Positions 1 through 6,744 of a stretch of DNA of 14,830 bases are shown in pieces. This DNA comes from UMGS1781 sp964389545 (GTDB taxonomy: Bacteria > Bacillota > Clostridia > TANB77 > CAG-508). Both the position numbers and the translations under genes were made by a program. The DNA is taken from contig CAYMDN010000031.1 of NCBI GenBank assembly GCA_964389545.1, positions 1 through 14,830 on the forward strand. Direction: 5' to 3'. The stretch's first letter is position 1. Each line of letters opens with the position of its first letter. A model generated the notes under the pieces. It was not told where the DNA came from. It ran no database searches and saw nothing but the letters and a program-made list of their open reading frames with translations.

Positions 1-1059
1 AAAAAATATCATCCTGATGCAAATCCAGATAACAGAGAAGAAGCAGAAGAAAAATTTAAAGAAGTTTCTGAAGCATATGAAGTATTATCAGATTCTCAAA
101 AAAGAAGAATGTATGATCAATTTGGGCATGATGGACCTCAAGCTACTGGCGGACCAGGTGGTGGATATTATTCATATTCTTCAGGTTTTGACGACTTTGG
201 AGATTTAGGAGATATCTTTTCTAGTATTTTTGGAGGCGGAGTTGGTGGCTTTGGTAGTAGATCTACTAGCAGACGCAAAGCAAATGGTCCTAGAAAAGGT
301 AGAGACTTACAATATAACCTTGATATTTCTTTTGAAGATTCCTTTTTAGGTGTAAAAAAGGAAATTACAATTAATAGAAGTGAAGAATGTAAGACTTGCC
401 ATGGAACAAAAGCAAAGCCTGGAACTAATCCAGTAACATGTAAGGCTTGTGGCGGAAAAGGAAGTGTAACGCAAACAGTAAGTACAATATTAGGACAAAT
501 GCAAACTACAAAAACATGTTCAATATGTCATGGTGAAGGAACTATTGTTTCAGAAAAATGTCCAGATTGTAAAGGCAAAGGAAAAGTAAATAAAGTTAAG
601 AAAATTGAAGTAAATATCCCTGCTGGTATTGCACATGGTCAAACAGTGGTTTTAAAAGGTGAGGGAGAAGACGGTTCAAAAGGTGGACCTAAAGGCGATT
701 TATATATAGTTGTTTCTGTTAGAAATCATAAAATATTTAAAAGAGAAGGAGACAATGTTGTATGTAATATTCCAATATCATTTACACAAGCAACTTTGGG
801 CGCAAATATAAATATTCCTATGGTAGATGGAGCAAAAGAATCCTATAAAATACCAGAGGGAACCCAACCTGGAACGAAATTTGTTATAAAATCAAAAGGA
901 TTTAAAGCTATAAATAATACTTGGAAAGGTGACTTTATTTTTACTGTATCAGTTGATATACCAAAAAAACTAACATCTGAGCAAAGAGACTTATTAACAA
1001 AATTAGCTGTTACAATGAATGAACAACCACCGTTAAAGAAAAAAGGAATATTTGGATAA
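1..1059 (+). CDS. dnaJ: Chaperone protein DnaJ (Hsp40), 5' end missing
   Basis: Cytosolic co-chaperone that delivers unfolded clients to DnaK and stimulates its ATPase. The reading frame is open from base 1 and gives 352 residues before TAA. By comparison with other DnaJ proteins about 29 N-terminal residues are missing, so the intact protein would be about 380 residues, the usual size. The HPD tripeptide of the J domain is at residues 4-6 of the fragment and the helix IV motif MYDQFG at 37-42. A Gly/Phe-rich linker with GDIFSSIFGGG follows. Four zinc-finger CxxC pairs start near residues 130, 147, 173 and 187. The first repeat reads CKTCHGTK, with Lys in place of the last Gly of CxxCxGxG; the other three are canonical. 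The C-terminal substrate-binding domains look complete. The usual partners grpE and dnaK would lie upstream, outside the window. Confidence 0.97.
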   Translation, partial: KKYHPDANPDNREEAEEKFKEVSEAYEVLSDSQKRRMYDQFGHDGPQATGGPGGGYYSYSSGFDDFGDLGDIFSSIFGGGVGGFGSRSTSRRKANGPRKGRDLQYNLDISFEDSFLGVKKEITINRSEECKTCHGTKAKPGTNPVTCKACGGKGSVTQTVSTILGQMQTTKTCSICHGEGTIVSEKCPDCKGKGKVNKVKKIEVNIPAGIAHGQTVVLKGEGEDGSKGGPKGDLYIVVSVRNHKIFKREGDNVVCNIPISFTQATLGANINIPMVDGAKESYKIPEGTQPGTKFVIKSKGFKAINNTWKGDFIFTVSVDIPKKLTSEQRDLLTKLAVTMNEQPPLKKKGIFG

Positions 1060-1062
1060 ATT

Positions 1063-1089
1063 AGAAGGAGACAAATGTAGTCTCCTTTT
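1063..1089 (+). terminator. Hairpin after dnaJ, weak intrinsic terminator candidate
   Basis: AAGGAGAC at 1065-1072 pairs perfectly with GTCTCCTT at 1080-1087 around a 7-nt loop. A G-T and an A-T pair can extend the stem outward. The T run is only four bases, so termination may be partial. The 3' edge of the hairpin runs straight into the TTGACA of the next promoter. Confidence 0.55.
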
Positions 1090-1116
1090 GACATATATAT
1101 ACTTAAAATGTATAAT
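1088..1116 (+). promoter_or_regulatory. Sigma-A-type promoter with consensus boxes
   Basis: TTGACA at 1088-1093 and TATAAT at 1111-1116 are separated by exactly 17 nt, so both boxes and the spacing are consensus. It would transcribe the secreted protein at 1137 and probably the radical SAM gene after it. The expected start site, about 1121-1124, lies inside the Shine-Dalgarno sequence (GAGGTG, 1121-1126), giving a leader of only about 13-16 nt. Confidence 0.8.
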
Positions 1117-1136
1117 GTTTGAGGTGATAAAAAAGA

Positions 1137-1727
1137 ATGCGAAAAAATATAAAATTAATTATTTCGATATTAGTTATTATATTTGCTTTTAATATAACCA
1201 CTGTTTCATATTCTGCTGAAATTCAAAACAATGCTACTAAAACGACACGAGGATTTATAGTACATTTAACTGAATTATTAGAATCATACGTTAAGCCTAA
1301 TGCATTAAATATTTCAACAGATATGCTAACAGGTGCTTTAAATGGTAAGGGAATATCAGAAAAAACAAAGAAAATATTAGAAATAAAAACACAAAGATCT
1401 GAAGAATTGAAAAATGAAATAGATAAAGCTATAAAAGTAAATAACTATATGCAATTTATTGATTATAAATCATATTTAAGCTATAAAACAGGAGATTTAG
1501 GGTTATCAGTTGGAAAAGCAACACTTATATTATCAGGAACTAAATTAAAAAATAATCTTTGGAAAATAGATGTAAAAATAAATGATGTATATAATTTTGA
1601 TGAGATTAGAAATGACGATTCTATAGGAAGTATATTAAACAACATGGGATACTTATTAGAAAATAGTGGGAATTTAATGCCATATGATTGGGAATTAAAA
1701 TATACTTTCACATACAAAGTAAAATAA
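1137..1727 (+). CDS. Secreted protein of unknown function
   Basis: 196 residues. A charged start (MRKNIK) is followed by a hydrophobic stretch at about residues 6-19 and a polar segment ending YSAE, which reads as a Sec signal peptide cleaved around residues 24-27. There is no lipobox Cys and no LPxTG sorting motif, so the mature protein of about 170 residues should be released or held by non-covalent contacts. The middle is predicted helical and Lys-rich. The C-terminal third looks like beta strands, with the segment KIDVKINDVYNFDE followed by an Asn-rich stretch and an aromatic strand near the end. I do not recognise the family. The D-x-Y-[DN]-F pattern vaguely recalls C-terminal regions of some secreted toxin or bacteriocin proteins, but that is too weak for a function call. 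GAGGTG at 1121-1126 is the ribosome-binding site. The next gene begins 13 nt downstream, suggesting co-transcription. Confidence 0.85.
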   Translation: MRKNIKLIISILVIIFAFNITTVSYSAEIQNNATKTTRGFIVHLTELLESYVKPNALNISTDMLTGALNGKGISEKTKKILEIKTQRSEELKNEIDKAIKVNNYMQFIDYKSYLSYKTGDLGLSVGKATLILSGTKLKNNLWKIDVKINDVYNFDEIRNDDSIGSILNNMGYLLENSGNLMPYDWELKYTFTYKVK

Positions 1728-1740
1728 AGGGAGAATTATT

Positions 1741-2622
1741 ATGAATATAATATGCAATATGTGTCCTCACAAATGTAATATAGATAGAGAGAAGAATAAA
1801 GGCAGATGTACTGCAGGAGTTTTACCAGAAATTGGTGGAGTAAGTTTACATATGTTTGAAGAACCTTGTATAAGCGGAGAACATGGTTCTGGTACAGTAT
1901 TTTTCTCAAAATGTAATCTAAACTGTGTTTTTTGCCAAAATTATGAGATAAGTAATTTAGGCAATGGAAAAGCCATTTCCGTTGATAAACTTGCAGATAT
2001 TTTTATAGAACAGCAGTCAAGAAAGGCAGAGAATATTAACTTAGTTAGTCCTACAATATATTCAGAACAAATTATAGAAGCAATAAAAATTGCAAGGAAA
2101 AAAGGATTAAATATTCCAATAATTTACAATAGTAATGGATATGAAAATATAGATACATTAAAAAAATTTAATGGATTAATAGATGTATATTTGCCTGATT
2201 TAAAGTATTATTATGATGATATTGCTTCTAAATATTCAAAAGTAAATAATTATTTTGATATTGCAACTCAAGCAATAATAGAAATGTATAATCAGGTCGG
2301 AGCTCCTAAATTTGATAATAATGGAATGATAAAAAAAGGACTTATTATTAGACACTTAGTGTTACCTAATAATATAGAAAATTCAAAAAAAATTTTAGAA
2401 TGGATAAAGAATAACATAAATGAAGAAGTGTATATAAGCATAATGACGCAATATTTTCCTACATATAAAGCATCAAATTATCCAGAAATTGACAGAAAAC
2501 TTACAAAAGCAGAATATGATGAAGTAGAAAATTATATTGAAAAAATAGGAATACCAAATGGATATATGCAAGACTATTCTGAAGAAGATGAGGAGCAATA
2601 TGTGCCAAATTGGAATTTTTAG
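1741..2622 (+). CDS. Radical SAM protein, PflX-like (COG1313 type)
   Basis: 293 residues. The radical SAM signature CNLNCVFC (C58, C62, C65; CX3CX2C) would bind the 4Fe-4S cluster that cleaves S-adenosylmethionine. An extra cysteine set precedes it: C5, C8, C12 and C23, in CNMCPHKC and KGRC. This N-terminal set plus a pyruvate-formate-lyase-activase-like core is typical of the PflX family, whose substrate is not established to my knowledge. Segments such as LVSPTIYSEQI, YNSNGYE and DVYLPDLKY fit the family core. The very acidic C terminus (SEEDEEQ) is unusual but short. The start is fixed by AAGGGAG at 1727-1733, which overlaps the upstream stop. No glycyl-radical enzyme gene is adjacent, so the context does not name a target. 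Confidence is high for the superfamily and moderate for the subfamily. Confidence 0.9.
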   Translation: MNIICNMCPHKCNIDREKNKGRCTAGVLPEIGGVSLHMFEEPCISGEHGSGTVFFSKCNLNCVFCQNYEISNLGNGKAISVDKLADIFIEQQSRKAENINLVSPTIYSEQIIEAIKIARKKGLNIPIIYNSNGYENIDTLKKFNGLIDVYLPDLKYYYDDIASKYSKVNNYFDIATQAIIEMYNQVGAPKFDNNGMIKKGLIIRHLVLPNNIENSKKILEWIKNNINEEVYISIMTQYFPTYKASNYPEIDRKLTKAEYDEVENYIEKIGIPNGYMQDYSEEDEEQYVPNWNF

Positions 2623-2630
2623 TCGAAAAC

Positions 2631-2649
2631 ATATGCTTTTTTTGCATAT
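2631..2649 (+). promoter_or_regulatory. Inverted repeat overlapping a -35 region, operator candidate
   Basis: ATATGC at 2631-2636 and GCATAT at 2644-2649 form a perfect 6-bp inverted repeat around seven T residues, with weak outward extension by A-T pairs. It lies between the radical SAM stop and the next promoter and covers that promoter's -35 position. It could be a protein-binding site, a poor terminator, or a chance AT-rich palindrome. Confidence 0.3.
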
Positions 2650-2670
2650 TTTGAGCATTTGTGATATAAT
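2642..2670 (+). promoter_or_regulatory. Extended -10 sigma-A-type promoter
   Basis: TGATATAAT at 2662-2670 is a full extended -10 element (TGn plus TATAAT at 2665-2670). A 17-nt spacer separates it from TTGCAT at 2642-2647, a poor -35 box, as is common with extended -10 promoters. The expected start near 2677 gives a leader of about 32 nt before the ATG at 2709. Confidence 0.65.
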
Positions 2671-2694
2671 ATACATATATTTTGTGTAATATTG

Positions 2695-2701
2695 AGAGGA
2701 G
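2695..2701 (+). promoter_or_regulatory. Ribosome-binding site fixing the start at 2709
   Basis: AGAGGAG lies 7 nt before ATG 2709. An upstream in-frame TTG at 2682 has no Shine-Dalgarno sequence and lies almost at the predicted transcript start, so the ATG is preferred. Confidence 0.75.
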
Positions 2702-2708
2702 TCTTTTT

Positions 2709-4823
2709 ATGGAAGTTGATAAAGTTGAATACCAAGAAGAAAAAAAGAGCTTTACCCCAACGGTACTTGAATGGAACAATTACATGCAATATTTAATAGA
2801 GGCAATAGATGAAAGTAAATTTATGAAACGTTCAGAAATTAAACCGATGGCTACGCCAAAAGCATCACTTGAAAGTCATATTACATCCAGAGCTACACAC
2901 GTAAGAAACGCAGCTAATATAATTAGAAGATTAGCTGATGGATTAGGATTAAATGCTGATTTCGCATATGCTGGAATGCTTATGCATGATGCAGGTCATC
3001 CGTTTAGTGCTCACGAAGGAGAAGTTACCTTTACAGATATAGGTAAGTTATTTAATACTCAATTTTTTCATCATAATGCCAAAGGTGTTGACGTTATTAT
3101 AAGCGAAGACATCTGTGAAAAGGCAATTTCTAAAATTCCAAATATTGAAACTCAACCAGAACTCAGAAAAAAATTACGTGAAGAATTTTATTATTTCTTA
3201 GATATCATTATATCCCATGATGGAGAAGCATCTCCAACTGAAATGTATAGAGACCCAGATGAATATCCAGATATTAGATCTGCAGTAGAAGCAAAAGCAT
3301 TATCTGCAAATGCAACTAACAAGTATAAGTTTGTTGCTCAAACACCAGAAGGAAGACTTGCAAAATATGCTGATGTTATTGCTTACCTTGCAACAGATAT
3401 GCAAGACGGATTTAGATTAGGGGTATATAAGGATTTTCCAGAGGAGCATTTAGAAATTTTTGGAGAAATGTATGCAACAGGATATTTGAGAACAAGAGAA
3501 GAAAAGATTGCTCATGCAAGAACATTAATAGAACAAATAAAGGAAAGAAGAGTAAGAGAATTATTTGATGATGCAAAACTACCAGAAAATCAAAGAGCAT
3601 TAAAAATTGCAAATCAAATTATAGCAGAACTTACAAGAAAAAATCTAGATTTTGAAACTAATGAAGAAGAATCAAATGAGGTTGTTCAAAAATATTTAGA
3701 TGAATTTAGAAGAAATACAACTATTAAAGATAGTACAGATGAACAATTCATGTATTCTGAAATGGAAAAGATAAGAGAATTTACTGGTAAAAAATTAACA
3801 TTGCGTTCAGGTGTTGTTGCAGAAGTTACATCAAAAATGCAAGAATATTTTATAAATGATTTATTAAGAGAATCTTCAAACTTAGGAAAACTTCATTTTT
3901 CTAGATCAGGAGAAAGGTTATTCTTCAAAGCAAAACATATTAATTATAAAACATATACACCATATGTTAAATGGGAACATCAAAAGAAAGATCAACCTCT
4001 TGCTGCCCTTGCACTTGTTAGAATGACAGCAAAAAGTTTAGCACAAACAGGTGGAATAAGAAATAAATTCTTTGATCCAAGTGTAAGAAGATTTGTTACT
4101 GATCCAGAAGCTTTAAAACAAATGAAAATAAGACCAAAAATTGGGGAAACGGTTGCACAAGCACAAGAAAGATATTTACAAACAAGAATGAAATATGGAA
4201 TTAGAAATTTTAGAACAGTGCCTAGATATACAACAGGTCCAAATGCAAGTGAAACTCAAAATAGATTCTTACTATTTAATCACGCATACGATCATTTACA
4301 AAACGCAGGAGAAAGTTTTGCAAGAAAATATATGACGACGTATATAGCAATAGAAACACAAATACGAGACAAAATAAAAAAAGCAATGGATTCTGATTAT
4401 CCAGCTAAGACAGAAGAAACTAGTTTATATGCTAACGAAATGCATAAAGATATTGAAAAGATAAGAAGAGTTATTAAATATAAATATGGTACTTTAGATA
4501 TTTCCCCAGAAGATAGAGAAGCATTTACACAAGCACTTATCGCAAGAGAAAGAGAAAGAATGGAAGAGAAAATGGCTGTTCAATATGCAGTTGATTACAT
4601 AAGTGGAATGTCTGATGATGCATTCAATGAATTAGCTATTCAAACTGGACTTATGGATAGAAGTACATTAACTGATGCCGTGAGAATTCCTCCAGAAGAA
4701 GCTCAACAAAATAGAGTTGTTAATAACTTGATACAAAATATGTTAATTAATGGTGACGGTGATTCTAGAGCGGAATCAACAGAAGGACAAAATAATAGAA
4801 AAGATGGTTCTGAAGGCAGATAA
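2709..4823 (+). CDS. dGTPase-like HD-domain phosphohydrolase, unusually long
   Basis: 704 residues from ATG 2709. The N-terminal third is a dGTP triphosphohydrolase-type HD domain: SRATHVRNAA (H64), GMLMHDAGHPFSAHEGE (H93, D94, then H97 and H102), FFHHNAKGVDVI, ISHDGE (H170) and KYADVIAYLATDMQDG (D222). These are the metal-binding and substrate-pocket positions of enzymes that hydrolyse dNTPs to the nucleoside and triphosphate. A second family signature, DYISGMSD at 629-636, normally closes the HD fold. It is separated from D222 by about 400 residues, against a total family length of about 330-510. The added region is Arg/Lys-rich and mostly helical, and holds the WEHQKK and RNFRTVPRYTTGP segments. 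The last 25 residues are polar and probably disordered. The protein is probably cytosolic. It may act on dNTPs or another phosphorylated nucleotide, with the insert used for regulation or oligomerisation; that part is inference. It is transcribed from its own promoter. Confidence 0.85.
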   Translation: MEVDKVEYQEEKKSFTPTVLEWNNYMQYLIEAIDESKFMKRSEIKPMATPKASLESHITSRATHVRNAANIIRRLADGLGLNADFAYAGMLMHDAGHPFSAHEGEVTFTDIGKLFNTQFFHHNAKGVDVIISEDICEKAISKIPNIETQPELRKKLREEFYYFLDIIISHDGEASPTEMYRDPDEYPDIRSAVEAKALSANATNKYKFVAQTPEGRLAKYADVIAYLATDMQDGFRLGVYKDFPEEHLEIFGEMYATGYLRTREEKIAHARTLIEQIKERRVRELFDDAKLPENQRALKIANQIIAELTRKNLDFETNEEESNEVVQKYLDEFRRNTTIKDSTDEQFMYSEMEKIREFTGKKLTLRSGVVAEVTSKMQEYFINDLLRESSNLGKLHFSRSGERLFFKAKHINYKTYTPYVKWEHQKKDQPLAALALVRMTAKSLAQTGGIRNKFFDPSVRRFVTDPEALKQMKIRPKIGETVAQAQERYLQTRMKYGIRNFRTVPRYTTGPNASETQNRFLLFNHAYDHLQNAGESFARKYMTTYIAIETQIRDKIKKAMDSDYPAKTEETSLYANEMHKDIEKIRRVIKYKYGTLDISPEDREAFTQALIARERERMEEKMAVQYAVDYISGMSDDAFNELAIQTGLMDRSTLTDAVRIPPEEAQQNRVVNNLIQNMLINGDGDSRAESTEGQNNRKDGSEGR

Positions 4824-4833
4824 TTTCTGCCTT
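4813..4833 (+). terminator. Hairpin carrying the stop codon in its loop
   Basis: AAGGCAGA at 4813-4820 pairs perfectly with TCTGCCTT at 4826-4833 around the 5-nt loop TAATT, which contains the TAA stop of the HD gene (4821-4823). The following sequence, TACTTTT, is a broken T tract, so this is a weak terminator or a structure that tempers read-through into rsmE. Confidence 0.5.
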
Positions 4834-4861
4834 TACTTTTAAATAAAGGAGAAAATAATTT

Positions 4862-5608
4862 ATGCCAAAATTTTTTACTGACAATGTTTATAAAGATAGA
4901 TATATTACTATAACTGGAAATGATTTTAATCATATAAAAAATGTATTACGTATGAAAGAAAACAATGAAATAACTATATGTAATACATTAACACAGAATA
5001 ATTATCTTTGTAAAATATTAAAAATAAATGCTGAAACAATAGAATGTGAGATATTAAGAAGTGTTGAATCAAATTCAGAGCTAAATACGAATATAACAAT
5101 ATTTCAAGCATTGCCTAAGTCAGAAAAAATGGAATTAATTATACAAAAATGTACTGAAATAGGAGCAAAGGAATTTGTTCCTATTTCAATGGAAAGATGT
5201 ATTGTTAAATTAGATAGTAAAAGTGAAGCAAAAAAAATTGAGAGATGGAGTAAAATAGCGGAAGTTGCTGCAAAACAAAGTGGTAGAGATATAATTCCAG
5301 AAGTAAAAAATGTAATAAATTTAAAAAAACTATGTAATTTAATCTCAAAATATGATATAGTAATAGTGGCTTACGAAAATGAACGAAATAATACGTTAAA
5401 GCACGAACTAAAGAAGCTTAAAAAAGATAATTTAAATATTGGAATTGTTATTGGACCAGAAGGTGGTATAGAAGAAAACGAGATTAATGAACTTAAAAAT
5501 GCTGGTGCTAAAGTTGTTACCTTAGGTAATAGAATTCTAAGAACAGAAACAGTTGCAATCTTTTTAAGCAGTATAATCACATATGAATATAGTAATATTG
5601 GGGGATGA
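4862..5608 (+). CDS. rsmE: 16S rRNA (uracil-1498-N3)-methyltransferase RsmE
   Basis: Cytosolic SPOUT-class enzyme that methylates N3 of U1498 in 16S rRNA, near the decoding centre, using S-adenosylmethionine. At 248 residues it has the normal length. An N-terminal PUA-like domain (about 1-70, with NHIKNVLRMK) is followed by the family block LPKSEKMELIIQKCTEIG, the R-W-KIA-AAKQSGR helix, and the trefoil-knot signatures IGPEGG (G198-G202) and LGNRILRTETVAI. All look intact. The start ATG follows AAAGGAG at 4845-4851 with a 10-nt spacer. In many Bacillota rsmE lies close behind dnaJ and prmA; here about 3.8 kb of other genes intervenes and prmA is not in the window. The next gene starts 4 nt after the TGA stop, and its ribosome-binding site lies inside the rsmE 3' end. 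Confidence 0.97.
   Translation: MPKFFTDNVYKDRYITITGNDFNHIKNVLRMKENNEITICNTLTQNNYLCKILKINAETIECEILRSVESNSELNTNITIFQALPKSEKMELIIQKCTEIGAKEFVPISMERCIVKLDSKSEAKKIERWSKIAEVAAKQSGRDIIPEVKNVINLKKLCNLISKYDIVIVAYENERNNTLKHELKKLKKDNLNIGIVIGPEGGIEENEINELKNAGAKVVTLGNRILRTETVAIFLSSIITYEYSNIGG
5600..5605 (+). promoter_or_regulatory. Ribosome-binding site supporting a GTG start at 5613
   Basis: GGGGGA at 5600-5605 ends 7 nt before GTG 5613. The in-frame ATG at 5583 lies inside rsmE and has no Shine-Dalgarno sequence upstream. The in-frame ATG at 5628 has only a poor one. Confidence 0.65.
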
Positions 5609-5612
5609 ACTA

Positions 5613-6716
5613 GTGAAGAAAAATGTAATGAAAAATTTGGATACAATAAAAGAAAAGAGAACAATTTCAGATGAAAAGAAAAAAATGATATCAAATAAAT
5701 TGATATCTAATTTTGTTATAGGTATTTCATTTATTGTTTTAGTACTAATATTTTATGTTGTAAAATCTTTTGTAGATAAAACAACTGCCGAAATGATTTA
5801 CCATATATCATCAATGGCATTCATTATTGTAACTATTGTTACATTTGAGATAGCATATAAGAAGAAAAAAGGCGAATTAGGATTAAATGGTGTTGAATTA
5901 TTATTTATTTCAATTTATGCATTATTTGCACCATATGTGTATTATAAATATAATAAAATTGCCATGGCTTTTACAGGTATAGTTGCATTATATTATTCTA
6001 TAAAATCTATAGCTATATATAATAAAGAAAAAGCAAAAATTGAAAGAGAACATGATGATATAGGTACAATAATTAAAAAGGAAAGTCAAGACGAATTAGT
6101 TAAAGAATATAAAGAGAAGAAAGAATCAATAAAAGAAGAACCAAAAAAACAAGAAGAAATAGATGAAGATGAAGACGATTATGATGAACTTCTTGAAGAT
6201 GAAGAAGAAAACGAAGAAGAAGTGTATAATGAAATCAATGAAATAGACTCAGATGATGTTGTTGATGAAGAAATAGTAGATATAAAACCAATAGAAGAAG
6301 AACCAGAAGAAATTATAAAATTGGTAGAAGAACAACCTAAAGAAAAAGTAAGAGAAAAGAAAGAAAAAACTCCAGCAAAATCAAAAACACCAAGAAAGAA
6401 AAAAACTTCTGGAAGTACAATAATACCAAAAGAATTTGTGGGAACATCAAATGTTGAAAATCCACTTGTTGAAGATTCACCTAAATTTGAGTCTGAAAAT
6501 AATGTTGAAGTAAAACCATCAAGTAAACCAGAAATTATTATTGTAACAACAAAGTCAAAACCAACAAGAGCACAACAAACACATGTTAAGAAAACTACTA
6601 CTTCAACAACAAAGAAGACTACAACAAAAAAATCAACTACAACGAAAACAACAACTGCAAAGAAAGGAACTACAACAAGAAAAACACGTACATCAAAGTC
6701 TAAAGCTGATAAATAA
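5613..6716 (+). CDS. Four-helix membrane protein with acidic then Lys/Thr-rich tail, function unknown
   Basis: 367 residues from GTG 5613. After a basic N terminus there are four likely membrane helices, at about residues 31-50, 62-82, 92-111 and 116-136. The rest (about 140-367) is soluble, low in complexity and split by charge. A Glu/Asp-rich stretch at about 181-245 (runs such as EDEDDYDELLEDEEENEEE) is followed by a basic KEKTPAKSKTPRKKK patch, a mixed linker, and a Lys/Thr/Ser tail at 326-367 with repeated KKTTT and KKSTTT units. An even number of helices and a basic N terminus suggest both ends are cytoplasmic. The tail resembles the disordered basic tails of nucleic-acid-binding proteins such as histone H1, so it may touch RNA, DNA or the acidic stretch itself; this is inference. 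I recognise no enzyme motif. It is probably co-transcribed with rsmE. Confidence 0.8.
   Translation: MKKNVMKNLDTIKEKRTISDEKKKMISNKLISNFVIGISFIVLVLIFYVVKSFVDKTTAEMIYHISSMAFIIVTIVTFEIAYKKKKGELGLNGVELLFISIYALFAPYVYYKYNKIAMAFTGIVALYYSIKSIAIYNKEKAKIEREHDDIGTIIKKESQDELVKEYKEKKESIKEEPKKQEEIDEDEDDYDELLEDEEENEEEVYNEINEIDSDDVVDEEIVDIKPIEEEPEEIIKLVEEQPKEKVREKKEKTPAKSKTPRKKKTSGSTIIPKEFVGTSNVENPLVEDSPKFESENNVEVKPSSKPEIIIVTTKSKPTRAQQTHVKKTTTSTTKKTTTKKSTTTKTTTAKKGTTTRKTRTSKSKADK
6153..6345 (+). repeat. Purine-rich low-complexity stretch coding an acidic segment
   Basis: Runs of GAA, GAT and GAC codons give strong purine bias on the + strand and a nearly all Glu/Asp product within the membrane protein. Slippage between near-identical codons would change its length in steps of three bases. 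Confidence 0.6.
6588..6713 (+). repeat. Imperfect Lys/Thr codon repeats at the C terminus
   Basis: Degenerate AAG/AAA plus ACA/ACT repeats encode KKTTT-like units. The + strand here is almost without T. The region ends at the stop codon of the membrane protein. Confidence 0.6.
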
Positions 6717-6744
6717 TTAGAGTAAATAATAAAGGAGAATATAA

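Noticed and set aside
17..208. 63-codon open frame at the left edge on the + strand
   Set aside because: It is out of frame with dnaJ, whose J-domain residues (HPD, MYDQFG) are read across the same bases from position 1.
2682..2708. TTG start adding nine residues to the HD protein
   Set aside because: There is no Shine-Dalgarno sequence before it, it lies near the predicted transcript start, and AGAGGAG fits ATG 2709 well.
5583..5612. ATG start for the membrane protein inside rsmE
   Set aside because: There is no Shine-Dalgarno sequence upstream and it would need a 26-nt overlap; GGGGGA followed by GTG 5613 is better placed.
5371..5694. 107-codon open frame on the - strand, and similar ones at 8864-9187 and 9236-9511
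   Set aside because: They are antisense to well-supported rsmE, cdaA and truA codons, lack good ribosome-binding sites, and have the Ser/Leu/Ile/Phe-rich composition expected from the reverse of AT-rich coding DNA.
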